Of a stretch of DNA of 64,000 nt, positions 12,885 to 23,215 are shown in pieces. The DNA comes from Megascapheus bottae (Eukaryota > Chordata > Mammalia > Rodentia > Geomyidae). Numbering within the stretch: position 1 is the first letter of the stretch; every line of letters begins with the position of its first letter. Location: contig JANJXV010000153.1 in assembly GCA_024803745.1 (NCBI GenBank), positions 2,046,001-2,110,000 on the forward strand, written 5' to 3'. The translations under genes and the position numbers were made by a program. Below the pieces are notes generated by a model. The model worked only from the letters and a program-made list of their open reading frames with translations, did not search any database and had not been told where the DNA came from.

Positions 12885-13250
12885 TAATTTTTTTTGTTAA
12901 GTCAATATATAGTTGGCATAGGGTTACATAAGTAATGAACACATTTCTTAAGAAAATTGTTATACCCTCCCTCATTTTCTCTGTTTTCCTACCCTCAGCC
13001 CCCTATCCACCCAGATTGTTCAGTTCATTTCCGTTTAGTGTCTTCCAAGTATCACTGTTCAATTGGTTCACCCTTTTTCCTTTGTTTTTTTTTTTTTTAC
13101 CATTTTATTATACCCTCTCCATTCCAAATCACATAAACCTATGTACAAGACACAGGGTACCCGAATTCAACACAGTGACTACAGAGAATAAAACTAAAGG
13201 GAAAAAGAAGAAAAGAGGTAAAAAGCAAAGAAAATGAAAGAACATCATAC
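12885..13250 (-). mobile_element. LINE 3'-end-like sequence, copy A
   Basis: GGTTACATAAGTAATGAACACATTTCTTAAG.. followed by CCCTCCCTCATTTTCTCTG resembles the L1 3' UTR style seen elsewhere in the window and at 55285-55400. A 14-base T run and A-rich sequence follow. The family is not certain. The copy B partner is about 48650-49010. Confidence 0.45.
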
Positions 13251-13284
13251 AGTACCTTAGAATCAACAACACTGAAAAAACAAA

Positions 13285-13765
13285 ACATAAAACCTTGGGC
13301 TGAAAATGAAGCTTGCCTAGCATGTATGAAACCCTGGATTCCATTCCTCAGCACCACATAAACAAAAAACTGGAAGTGCCACTGTGACTCAGCTGGTAGA
13401 TTTCTAACGTTCAGCACAGAGTGTCTCCAAGTGACAAAAATCTGTCACATTTAAGTCAGGCTTCAAAACTTTGCTAGGAACCAGTTATGTGATTTGGAAG
13501 AAAGTCCAATTTTCAAAGAATCACTAGCCAGGCGCTGGAGGGTCATAATTGTCATTCTACTAGCCAGGGAGAACGTGAATCAAAGCCTTTGCAAGCAAAA
13601 AAACGAAAACAAAAAAAACTGTAAGATTCTACTCTCCACTTATCCACCCAAAAACTAAGTGGAGTTGTGGCTAAAACTGGTACAGCATTAGCCTTGAGGA
13701 AAAAGATCTAAGAGACCTTGCCCAGGTCCAAAGTTCAAGCTCCCCACCAAGAAAGAAAAAAAAGG
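13285..13765 (+). repeat. SINE cluster, copy A
   Basis: Plus-strand pieces at 13285-13440 (GCCTAGCATGTATGAAACCC, CAGCACCACATAAAC), 13525-13620 (GCCAGGCGCTGGAGGGTCAT) and 13640-13765, each with A-rich ends. Partners at 49045-49190 and 49285-49520. Confidence 0.8.
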
Positions 13766-14369
13766 AGTACAGATACCTTAGTTTCAAAAGTATATCTGGA
13801 TATCTTAGTAGATTTTTCTGATCTTTCCTCATTCATCTGATGGAACCACATAATCTTGATCCTGATCTGACTAAGAGCCTGCATTGTGCTTAATAAATTC
13901 ATTCCACATATTCCAGTAGAATCTTGACAGCTAACAGCCACTTACCAATGCTTTATTCTACGTTTAGGCCAGTATGTCTTCATACCATCTACACAGTCAG
14001 CTATATCATCTTTCCAGAAGTATCATTGAGTGTAGAACACTCAGAACTAAAATAATTGCATAAAGATGTAATAAAACCCCTTGAATCATTAAGAAAATTT
14101 CTGTACCACTTAGAGCAAGTACATTAGTGGTATTTACCTCTAGCCTCTTTTTTTAAAAAAATTAATTAACATTGAAATTTACATCATATTTCAAATGTCA
14201 TGTTTAACCAACAAGTATTCAAGAAGGGAATCGCTATACAATCACTGGCACATAGATTTTAGAATATAGTAAAAGTTAAGCTGAGTCATTTTATGTCATA
14301 GATACAGATGAATCTATAATAAAACACATGTCTATAGAGTGTATAGTCTATCCTAGATTTTTATGTCTA
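13766..14369. other. No recognised feature, copy A
   Basis: AT-rich unique DNA. Open frames here are short and unlike known proteins. Partner 49525-50129. Confidence 0.6.
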
Positions 14370-15140
14370 TGTAGTTATGTTTATATCTCCAAAATTATGT
14401 CCAGAACTTTGGGTATCAACTATTCAATCATCGCTCTACTACTGTTTGAAACTAATATCTATATATTAAGGATACCATGTACCTTTTGTTCCTTGGTCTT
14501 GACTTATCTCACTCAACAGGATTCACTCTAATTTCATCCACTATTCCAAAAATGCCATTATTATTTTTTTCTGTGCAAATCTTCTTTTTATGTATTTATT
14601 TTTATTGTAATTTATAGAAGGGTTACATTATATTCACCAGATAGAAGCTGCATTACTTCTCAAACTTTGATACCCCATGTAATGATATGGTCCCCATTAC
14701 CCTTCCCCTACCCCCACTCATGTTCATTTCCCCCCTTCCCTATCCAATTTCAAATAACCAATTAGGCACATATGAAATATATCAGAAAACAAGGTGAAAA
14801 ATTGTAACAATATGATTTAACCAAGGGATAGCAAAAGAGATAAAAGATCACATAGTTCATTAAGGACAACAATCACTCATTATATGAGTTTTGTTTCTTT
14901 ATCTTGGAGGTCCTTACATTTAGTGTCATACTATTTGTCACGATGTCTCTAGATTTTGTTCTATTATAAATCTCTGGTAGCAGAGCCCAAGGTTTCTATT
15001 GAATTTGACAAATGAGGGAGACTCTTGGGCCTATGTTCCTTTGAGTTTGGCTTACTTCACTTAATATGATTTTTTTCCTTTTCATCCACTTCCCCGAGAA
15101 TGCCATTATTTTATCTTGTCGGTTGGCTATGTATCATTCC

Positions 15141-15190
<50 letters not shown>

Positions 15191-15245
15191 ACATTTTTTG
15201 TAGTAGGGCATCTGGTTGTTTCCATCATCCAGCCTCATTTTCGAC
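14370..15245 (-). mobile_element. Older L1 remnant interrupted by younger L1 end, copy A
   Basis: An old L1 ORF2 3' remnant (about 14440-14582 and 15076-15245, with TCACTCAACAGGATTCACTC and CATTCCATTGTGTGTG motifs) is interrupted by a younger minus-strand L1 3' end at 14583-15075. That younger end comprises a T-rich tail, a 3' UTR with TTTCCCCCCTTCCCTATCC, and the last ORF2 codons. Similar 30-bp stretches beside the younger piece (CATCCACTATTCC.., CATCCACTTCCCC..) may be an aged target-site duplication. Confidence 0.65.
15143..15187. repeat. GT dinucleotide microsatellite, copy A
   Basis: About 22 GT units grown from L1 sequence reading CATTCCATTGTGTG. Copy B has a longer, interrupted tract at 50904-50968. 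Confidence 0.95.
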
Positions 15246-16390
15246 AGATATTTTTATAGTCTCTTTTTTATTTTCAGAGTAATGTATAGAGGGGTTAGGA
15301 TTACATTTACAGGTAGTGGACTGCATTACTTCTCACACATTTATTCCACTCCACATGTTTTTGTCCCCAGTTCCCTCTCCCCTCCCAATCCCAATCATCT
15401 TGTTTCCCCCCTTCCCTTTCCTATTTGACATAAACAAATAAACATATATACAATATGCCAGGGAAAAAATCAGATACAGTAACAATCTGACATTAACCAA
15501 AGGGCAAAATAAGAGATGAGAAATAACATAGTAGTTTAAGGACAAAAATCACACAAGATTAAGAGCAACGATGACACAAGATATAGCTCTTGTTCCCATA
15601 TCCTAAAGATCCTTTCATTTAGTCTCATCCTATATGACCTTATATACCTAGGTTTTTGAGTTATTGTAATCCTCTGCTAGGAGAGTCCTAGATGTGAACT
15701 AATTGTTACAAATGAGGGAAACCATTGAGCTTATGTTTCTTTGGGTCTGGCTTGCTTCACTTAATATGAATTTTTCCAAGTCTTTCCATTTCCTTACAAA
15801 TGGGGCAATGTCTTTCCTTCTGATGGCAGCATAGCATTCCATTGGGTATAAGTACCACATCTTCTTGATTCAGTCATCTACTCAGTGGCATCTGGGTTGG
15901 TTTCATAGCTTTGCTATGGTAAATAGTGCTGCAATGAGCATCATTGTGCTAGTGGCTTTAGAATGTCCTTTTTTCTGGACAATTGGGTAGATGCCAAGTG
16001 GTGGATTTTCTGGATCATAGGGGAGCTCTATGTTCAGTCTTTTGAGGAACCACCACACTGCTTTCCCTAGTGGTTGAACGAGTTTACACTCACACCAACA
16101 GTGTAGGTGTGATCCCCCTGGTCACTTCCCCACCAGTATCTCTTATTAGATTTTTTGATAATGGCCATTCTGACTGGAGTCAGGAGGAATCTCAAAGTTG
16201 TTTTGATTTTCATTTCCCTTATTGCTAGAGATATGGAGCATTTCTTCATGTGTCTAAAGCCCATTTTAATTTTTTCTTCAGAGAATACTCTTTTAAGTCT
16301 TTAGCCCACCTTTTAATAGGATGGTTGTTTCTTTGAAGATTTGTTTGGGAGAGATTCATTTTTTTCAGCTATAGATATATTTTAGATAAC
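15246..16390 (-). mobile_element. L1 3' end, copy A
   Basis: The minus-strand 3' UTR (GTTTCCCCCCTTCCC) is followed by decayed ORF2 C-terminus, readable at 16264-16067 as MGFRHMKKCSISLAIREMKI and homologous to 8255-7944. It is 5' truncated near 16390. Confidence 0.85.
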
Positions 16391-16424
16391 TACATATATT
16401 TTTGTAGAAAAAAGAATGGAAGTC

Positions 16425-16770
16425 ATCATGCTGGCTCACAATTTAATTTCAGCTACTTAGGATGCTCAGGGTTTAGGATCACAGGTCAAAGCTAACCAGG
16501 GCCCTACAGTGTGTGAGATCAAACTCTGTGAACATACAATGACTGTAAAAGGAATCTCACTGCCTGCGAATGTAGCCTAATGGTAGAGTGCTCACCTAGA
16601 ATGCATGAAGACCTAGGTTCTATTCACCGGTACCGCATACTCAGAATAAAAGCTAGAAGTGGCGCTGTGTCTCAAGAGGCAGAGCACTCACCTTGGGCAA
16701 GCGAGTCCAATGAAAATGTCTAGGCCCTGAGTCCAAGCCGTAGGACTGGCAAAAAGAAAAAAAAGAGCAA
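16425..16770 (+). repeat. Two SINEs, copy A
   Basis: 16425-16560 is a decayed dimeric SINE start. 16565-16770 is an ID-like SINE (GTAGCCTAATGGTAGAGTGC, GGTTCTATTCACCGGTACCG) with an AAAAAGAAAAAAAAG end. Partners at 52190-52530. Confidence 0.83.
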
Positions 16771-17100
16771 TCTTACTTAAGTAACAAGGAATGTACCCTA
16801 TATTTATACAGACTGAAAAATTCATTAAGAAATTAGAAAATATGTATAAAGTGCATATTTTCTTTGGTGTGTTGGCACTGGGTCTTGATTACTTGAACTC
16901 TAAAATAAACATTCTAGGTAATTTTTCTCATAAAATTGTAGTAATGCTATAAAAATAATAAAAAAGGAATTTTAGTTATTAATTTCTTATGTTTTACCTT
17001 TAACATTATTACACTAAGCATACTGTTTATGCTATTAATACAGACAGCATGAAATATGATTATGTAAAAAAATAAAATGATTAAAAATAGTAAGGTTGGG
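16771..17100. other. AT-rich DNA around copy-specific breakpoints, copy A
   Basis: The junction 16886/16887 marks where a 2844-bp block present in copy B (52654-55497) is absent. 16942-17963 is the piece missing from copy B. No gene recognised. Confidence 0.75.
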
Positions 17101-17400
17101 GGCCAGTAGTTTGGCTTGGTGGCACACACTCTGGACTGGCAAAAAAGAAGTAGGGTTAGATAAAACAGATTTATTTCCAAATGTGTGGAAAATGGTATGA
17201 TTTCTTGTTTCGCTAGTCCTGGGGCTTGAACTGAGGGACCAGGAACTGTCCTTGGCCACATTTGTTCAAGGGTGGCACTCTGACACCTGAGCCACAGTGC
17301 CCCATCTGCTTTTTCTGTGTATGCAGTGCCGAGGAATTGAATCAAGGTCTTCTTGTATACTAGGCGAGCAGTCTACAAGTAGGCCACATTCAAAGCCAAA
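17095..17400 (-). repeat. SINE pair, copy A only
   Basis: A short plus-strand scrap (17095-17160) and a minus-strand SINE (17185-17400, GGGCTTGAACTGAGGGACC, ACTAGGCGAGCAGTC). Copy B lacks both through its 1022-bp deletion. Confidence 0.75.
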
Positions 17401-17570
17401 GTAGATTTTTGATGCTATTGTGGAGTTTTAATTTTCTTAAATATTTGTACAAAGCACAATGGATATATAAACAGACTTGAACTCACAGAACAGAGTCCCA
17501 CATAATATTACAGTTACTCTGGCACTTCTCCCGATTGACAAAACACATTTCCAGGCATCTGCTCTGTCCT

Positions 17571-18340
17571 TCAGCTTTGGTAGCTGACTTGTCTTTCCAT
17601 GGAGGCCTGGCCTGGATTCCTGGTGATTCCATGCATTTCATAGTTCCCTGTATATCCAGTAAGGTTGTCTTTTATGGGACCAGACCTGTCTGGTTTTTGG
17701 CCCACCCAGGACCTATGTGTCTGAGGTCTCACATTATAAGTGGAAAATAAAACACAGTATAATAAGCACTGAAGAACTGCACACCATAATATTAACAATG
17801 AGAGTTTAATAGTTAGCAAAGTAAATACAATGAATACTTGACAAGAATCATGAGAGCAAGATAAAGAGATGTCTTTTTAGGAAGGGGACAGGGAAGCTCT
17901 AAATCCAGACTGGCCTCCAAGTTGCCTTCAGACAGTAATTCTCCTTTAGAGTCCTCAGAAGGGTCTCCTTCCTCATGAGAAACAGAATGTCCTTCCTGAG
18001 TTAAGAGGGGGATGGATTCTGGTTTGTCGAATGGAGATTGAGTCTCTTTCAGTGAGATGGATGGGTCTGGATATTCTGTGAGGATGGATTCATTTTCCTC
18101 CAATGAATCCAGTATTGAGAGTACACTTGCTGCTTCCCATGGGGACATTTTCCATGAGCCCAGCGTGTGCCCCTTCAGCTTGCACAATAAGTGGAGTGTT
18201 ACTCTGACTCAGATGGACTGACTCTGGGTGGAGTGTGAAAGGAAACGGAAGGAAATCTGGCTGCTCTTTTTCTTCCTCCATAGTATCTGCAGGTTCAACT
18301 GTGTCACACCTGGGGTTCAGAGCAAAAGGTATATCCACAG
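17571..18340 (-). pseudogene. RALGDS-like acidic linker and possible GEF scrap, copy A
   Basis: Minus-strand frames rich in Glu, Ser and Pro (MEEEKEQPDFLPFPF; LDSLEENESIL; PESIPLLTQEGHS) resemble the low-complexity linker between REM and CDC25 domains. At 17740-17571 a frame reading NLTGYTGNYEMHGITRNPG loosely resembles TVTQFNSVANCVITTCLGN of the GEF domain. That last match is weak and may be chance. Part of this region is deleted in copy B. Confidence 0.45.
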
Positions 18341-18784
18341 GACTCTAAACCTGTTTGGTAATTTCTACAGAGGGCCCATGGTTTCTGGAGTGCAGTGATG
18401 ATTCTCAGTCTCCATCACTCACCAGCTCCATTGGTGGGTTTTTCATCCGGAGTTCAGGATAAGCTCTTCCACGCTGACCCAAAGCTAAGAATGGAAATAG
18501 GTACAGAGTGGACAGAGTGGACTCTGCAAGTTGAAGTGTCACTCAACTTCCATGAGGATCTAATGGAGGAACCTGTAGAACTGGAGTTTGGACTGAACAC
18601 TGAGGAGGTGTAGGGTCTTTCTAATGAGTGCTTATTCCAGAGTCCTTTCAGAGGACAGACATTACCTGGCTGACACCACCCATAAAGGGCATTTTGCCAA
18701 GCTCTGTAGAAGTAAGGGCCAACCAATATCTAGACCACATGGGCTTCCTACTCACAGGCTCTGAGGCACCCACACCAGGACTTC
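18341..18784 (-). other. Probable intron region of RALGDS-like pseudogene, copy A
   Basis: Lies between the REM and linker segments. Both strands have short open frames (for example SPNSSSTGSSIRSSWKLSD on minus), none recognised. Some may be decayed linker exons. Confidence 0.4.
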
Positions 18785-19080
18785 TACTTTTTCTTGGTCT
18801 TACTGGTCGCACATTCCTCCAGCTGGTCAAAAAGTATGTGTTTAGAAGAGCAGGTCCAAAGCCGGCATGTGGAGCCTCATATAGAGCTTGAGTTGTGTCA
18901 GGGTGTGGCAGTTCTTGAACTCGTAGAAATCACTGGGGTAGAAGTCCATTCACATCGTATAGATGGAACACATGATGCTGTGGGCACATTCGGTACAAGG
19001 AAAGTGACAGCCCTCTCTCTCCATCCTGAGCCTTTTACCAAAGCCGCTTTCTTGCAGGACTCTAATGCTGTGGCTGTCCT
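18785..19080 (-). pseudogene. RALGDS-like REM domain, second half, copy A
   Basis: The minus-strand text CAHSIMCSIYTM, stop, MDFYPSDF, then TQLKLYMRLHMPALDLL aligns with the RALGDS run NAISSILGTWLDQYSEDF..KQLVAYVQLNMPGSDL. A frame change then leads into FDQLEECATSKTKKK, matching the LLAQLE end of the REM domain. The domain match is clear and the reading frame is lost. Confidence 0.78.
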
Positions 19081-19927
19081 GCAGAGATGTGCACTTATGT
19101 GCTGGGAGGGGGTAAGAGACACTCGAGAACAGGATGACTTTTACACCCCACTTCCAGAAGCTTCTGAGAGAGGCCTCTATGCATCTGTCCAAAGTAAACG
19201 CACCTTAAATTAACTAAGTAAATGCTCTAAATAAATCAATAAGTGAATGCTCTAAATAAAGAACTAAATGCTCATTCCTCTAATCTTAGCCACCCAGCAG
19301 GCTGAGCTCTGAAGATCACAGTGGAAAGCCAGTCTAGTCAGTAAAAGTCTAAAGGCACTTGTCTTCAATTAGGCAGCAAAAAGCCAGAACTTGACCTATG
19401 ACTCAAATGGTACAGTGCTAATTTTTGAACACCAAAGGAATGGTATTTAGACCTGGGTTCAGGTTCAAGTGGCAGCACTGGACCACACACCAAAATGTAA
19501 ATGCTTTCAGGTTCTAACAGGCAAAGCTATCACAATCCCTCCCTGATGGCTCAAAAGTGATTCAGCCCCCAGCTTTTCCTCTGACGCCAGTATTTCACAG
19601 GCCTCCGCCATTAGTACTGACACCTCATTTCTTACTGGGAAATGGGATTTCCTAGGATGTCACCTAGGTGAGGGCTGCAGTTGGGAGCCACTTACTCATG
19701 CCTGAAATCCAACTTCTCAGTAAGCACACTGTTGAGACTCCAGTAGCTTGTGAGGGAAATGAAATGGCATGGTGTCCCAGTCATAATGAAGTAGTTTGTG
19801 CACTTGTATCATGCTTAGCTCCCCTGTGAACACCCCAGTGAACCAAACAGGCTCAGAGAGGAGCCAAGTATTCCAAGGCTTGGCCAGGAGTGGTGAGCAA
19901 ACATGGGTTTGGAGGGGGAACACTCAC
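19081..19927. other. Interval between REM halves, copy A
   Basis: Holds a plus-strand SINE at about 19262-19500 and a minus-strand open segment 19923-19717 (ELSMIQVHKLLHYDWD..) that sits where another exon would be expected but that I cannot assign. Partner 56670-57517. Confidence 0.5.
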
Positions 19928-20200
19928 TGTTTCAAGAGAATTTCCAGCAACTACTACATTGTCCTCCACTATTTGAAATTGTGCAGGAAGTTTCCCACAT
20001 AAAAGAGATCACCTTTCTGGTAGGCAGGGATCAGCTTTGTCAGCAGCATCTCCAACAGGCCTTCCTCCAGGATCCATAGGTTACAAGGCTCATTCAGAGT
20101 CTGAGCTGACTTACCATGACATTATGTTGGCAAAACCGTGGATATTTCAAACGTAGGAATGGGACCACACTTCACACTGAGGAACTGGAATAGAGTAGAT
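19928..20200 (-). pseudogene. RALGDS-like REM domain, first half, copy A
   Basis: On the minus strand the segment reads ..LLEMLLTKLIPAYQKGDLFY.. and then HNFK followed by stops (TAG, TAG TAG) before LLEILLK and a GTGAGTG donor. It aligns residue by residue with the REM start of RALGDS (TLEKLVEHLVPAFQGSDLSY). The stops fall where RALGDS has RAFTTTQQ. The same stops occur in copy B. Confidence 0.78.
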
Positions 20201-20867
20201 TGGAAATGACACACTCTAATCTCAGTATAGTCACTTGAATGTACACAAGAAGGTTGTAGTGTGTGGGCAGGATGATGGGTTCAAATAGGTTTCCTCTCAA
20301 TATACCTCATCTGAGTTGCCCTGGAGTTTCCTGGATTTCTTCCTAGAGAAATGCCTGATATACGGGAATTTTGGCTTGGCACTGGTCCAGAATCTACTTC
20401 TTCAAGTGAGACATCCATATCTCTCATGCCTGAGATCCGAGCCTCCTGACCGTTGGCAACAGCACAGCAACATCTTTCTTCCTCCTGAGCCACAGGCCAA
20501 GGGAGCTGGCTTGAGCTGGTTGTCACATGCAGTGGCTTGGTTACCAGGGTTCCATATTCTGTTCCATTGTGAGGTAGGTAGGGTCACCTTTCAAGGCCCA
20601 ATGACCAAAGCTCCTTGCTCACAGAAGACCTCCCCAAAGACATACTGGAGGCTGAATCTCCCTTCCCATCTCACATATGGATGTAGTAAACAGCACACCT
20701 TTTTGTTCAAATCCCAAGTCATTAACTAGGTGTAAGTGCTAGCCTGGTCTCAGGCTCAAGGAGCCTTTCTTAGGTAAGATCCAAACTTAACTGTCACTAT
20801 TCCCCTTACCCTTCACAAGACATTTTGCTTCACAGTGCCTTCTCAGCTTGCATTTTGCCTCTTGCAC

Positions 20868-21510
20868 ATTTTCTTTGCTAGTCCTGGGACTTGACCTCAG
20901 AGCCTGACCATTGTTCTTAGGCTTTCTTTAGGCTATCGCAGTCCCACCAAGCCACAGCACTACTTCCAGCGTTTTCTATGTATATAGTACTCCAGAATCA
21001 AACCACAGTCTTTTTGTGTGGTAGCCACGCACTCTACAAATAGATGAAACACCCAGGCCATCTTGCACATAGTATTCACTTCAATCTTCTAGGACGTTGT
21101 TAGGTTTCTGTATCGTAATCAATTTTTCTTCCTGATGAATATCTGTGCTGTCATCTGTAAAAATGCAAGTGGGAAAATCACAGAAGCATTGGTGACATAA
21201 AAAAAAGTCTTACAGACATAGATAAGTGTTCATTCTTTGTAGGAGAAAGGATATTTTGATATGATGATGATGACTATTTATAAATACTTTATCTGGGTTT
21301 AGAGTTTGGCCGAGTGGTAGAGTGCTTGCCTAGCATCCATGAAGATCTAGGTTTGAGTCCTTAATATCACACAGATATAAAAATCCATATGGCAATGCGG
21401 CTCAAGTGGCAGAGGGCTAGACTTGGGAAAAGCCAAGAGCAGTGCTCAGGCCCTGAGTTCAAGCCCCAGGAATGGCAGAAAAAACAAAAGAAAAGAAAAG
21501 AAAAGAAATG
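20868..21510. repeat. Two SINEs upstream of RALGDS-like exon, copy A
   Basis: 20868-21062 is minus-strand. 21298-21510 is plus-strand with an AAAAGAAAAGAAAAG tail. They are the parental copies of the SINEs inside the inverted fragments. Partners at 58460-58650 and 58885-59085. Confidence 0.85.
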
Positions 21511-22554
21511 TGCTTTTTACAAGTTATTCACTCACAGCATTTGCCTCTGAATTCTTCGCTTCTGCATCTTGTGACTTATCCCTTTCCCTCAATGTAGACA
21601 AGAAAAACAGATTTTATTACTTGCTATCCATTTGTCCAATCTTTGGATATTAATTCAAAATACAATATTGCCTGAGATATTGTGTGTGTGCATGTGTGTG
21701 TGTATCTGCCAATGTGTGCATGCACACATGTGTACAGGGTTTAGGGCTTACTCATAGGGCCTGTGTGATAACCCTCAGCATCTTTTCCTCAAAGGTATTG
21801 GTCTTTCACTTGTAGCTTATTATAGCTAATTGGAGTTGAGAGATTCACTCAATTTCTTGCCCTGTGCATTGGAACCAAGTGCTGGGTTCTCATATTGTTA
21901 ATTGTAGCTATAGAGAAGCCTGAGGTCTGGGGATCCTCGTTAGAATCCAGCCCCTGAAAGAAAGTCACTGATAGAAATCTTTATCTTCAGTTAAGCACGA
22001 ATAAATAAGGCAAAAGTGGAACTGTGGCTCAGTTCCTCTTGTAGCAGCCATGAGAAAATTAGTAATTGGCAGCACCTGGTCCCTGAGAGAAATCCTTAGC
22101 ACTGGTTCAAAAAAAGAAAGAAAATAATGAAAAAAATTAAAACTTGCTGAGGAATGCATAAGGATAAACGTGCCTGTGAATAATCTTGTCATTTCAGATT
22201 CCTTCAAGAGCTTAGGTCTCTCCGTATTTTATCAAGTTTTTTTAAAGATATTTACATATTTTCTATCTTTCTTAAACAGAGATAGCCATCCACAAAACAC
22301 AAACACAAACTCTCACACAGTATACCACCCACCCATAAGTGTCTGGCTATGTATATATGTATAGTCATATGTATTGATCTGTCTCTCTATACTAATATAT
22401 AAATGCATAAACATATATATTTAGACAAACTGGAAACATACATAGATAGGTCTCACGCGTTTCCAGATTTTGTGCAAGTCTTCTGAGTGCAACTTATCAT
22501 TGTATTGTTTGTCAAGATAGAGTCCCTCTAACTTTTGGCCAGCTTCTTGCCCTT
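21511..22554. other. No recognised gene, copy A
   Basis: Unique DNA with a short imperfect GT/CA stretch at 21682-21735 and a partial plus-strand SINE tail near 22020-22140. The minus frame 22609-22421 (LEGLYLDKQYNDKLHSEDL) is open in both copies but unrecognised. Partner 59086-60125. Confidence 0.5.
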
Positions 22555-22755
22555 TGATACTTTTTTCTGCCAGTCCTGGGTTTTGAACGCTAGGCCTGGA
22601 TGCTGTCACTGAGCTTGAGCTTCTTGCATTCAGTAGTTTATTGCAGATAAGAGTATCATGGAGTTTCTGTCCTGGGCTGGCTTTGAATTGTGATCCTCAG
22701 ATCTCAAACTCCTGAGTAGCTAGGATGACAGTCTTGAGCTACCAGTACCTGGTTC
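22555..22755 (-). repeat. Dimeric SINE, copy A
   Basis: Minus-strand, with TGCCAGTCCTGGGTTTTGAA and CTCCTGAGTAGCTAGGATGAC. Partner 60130-60335. Confidence 0.85.
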
Positions 22756-22804
22756 CTTTGCCTCTTTTACCCTTTTTTTTGGCCCCACCACAGCCATGGT
22801 ATCT

Positions 22805-23215
22805 ACCTTCCTATGTTCTCTCCACCTGCCCCCAGACAGGGGTCTGACAGATGCTTTCCACCCACTTATTCATGTCCTCCTCTGTATTGGCTGACAGCTA
22901 AGACATGCACTCACTTGTCTGGATGCCAAACACAAAGCCATGTGATTGTTTCTCAGTCTGGAACATCCTATCAGATTTATAGCACCACAGAGGGTCAGGT
23001 TGATGCTCCTCCAGGGCTTCTTAAATTGTTCTCATATTAATCCACAACACGTTTGTCATCACTTGTCCAGCTAATTCATGGACTAAAGCAGCATTCCCTA
23101 CAAACTTAGATCCCAATACCATGAGGACACTCAAGGGTGCATTAGGAGTGTGACCTGCAGGTGGATGTGAGCCTGTCTAAGTTGGAGGGGATTTCTCCAC
23201 CACAAGAAATGGAAT
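22805..23215 (-). pseudogene. GAB-like PH-domain pseudogene fragment, copy A
   Basis: GAB proteins are GRB2-binding adaptors with an N-terminal PH domain. On the minus strand three frames give, in order: EKSPP near 23205 (GAB WLRKSPPEKK); KKPWRSINLTLC near 23020-22985 (GAB KKPLRTINLNFC); then GFVFGIQTSE, a stop, and NTEEDMNKWVESICQ at about 22940-22846 (GAB SFVFDIKTSE..DTEEDMNKWVQSICQ). The order and spacing match the PH domain well. Frameshifts and an in-frame TAG show it is dead. The rest of a GAB protein was not found. Confidence 0.75.

Larger units (their letters stand above)
17571..20526 (-). pseudogene. RALGDS-like pseudogene, copy A
   Basis: RALGDS-family proteins activate Ral GTPases and have an N-terminal region, a REM domain, a CDC25 GEF domain and a C-terminal Ras-binding domain. 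Here, on the minus strand: an N-terminal exon at 20526-20281 (SGISLGRNPGNSR aligns with YSISLRKVQ of RALGDS); REM part 1 at about 20200-19928 (GDLFYVGNFLHNF aligns with SDLSYVTVFLCTY); REM part 2 at about 19080-18785 (YPSDF, then LYMRLHMP, then DQLEEC); and an acidic linker at 18340-17813. A possible GEF scrap lies at 17740-17571, low confidence. Stops and frame changes lie inside the REM segments, and no intact CDC25 or Ras-binding domain is visible. A TAA in REM part 1 (about 20130) is specific to this copy. Confidence 0.78.

Noticed and set aside
18950..19213. Plus-strand 139-codon frame at 18794-19213 as a gene
   Set aside because: It runs antisense to the RALGDS-like REM segment, which has clear family similarity.
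19717..19923. Assigning the frame ELSMIQVHKLLHYDWD to a known RALGDS exon
   Set aside because: It sits in the right interval but does not align convincingly with any part of the REM domain.
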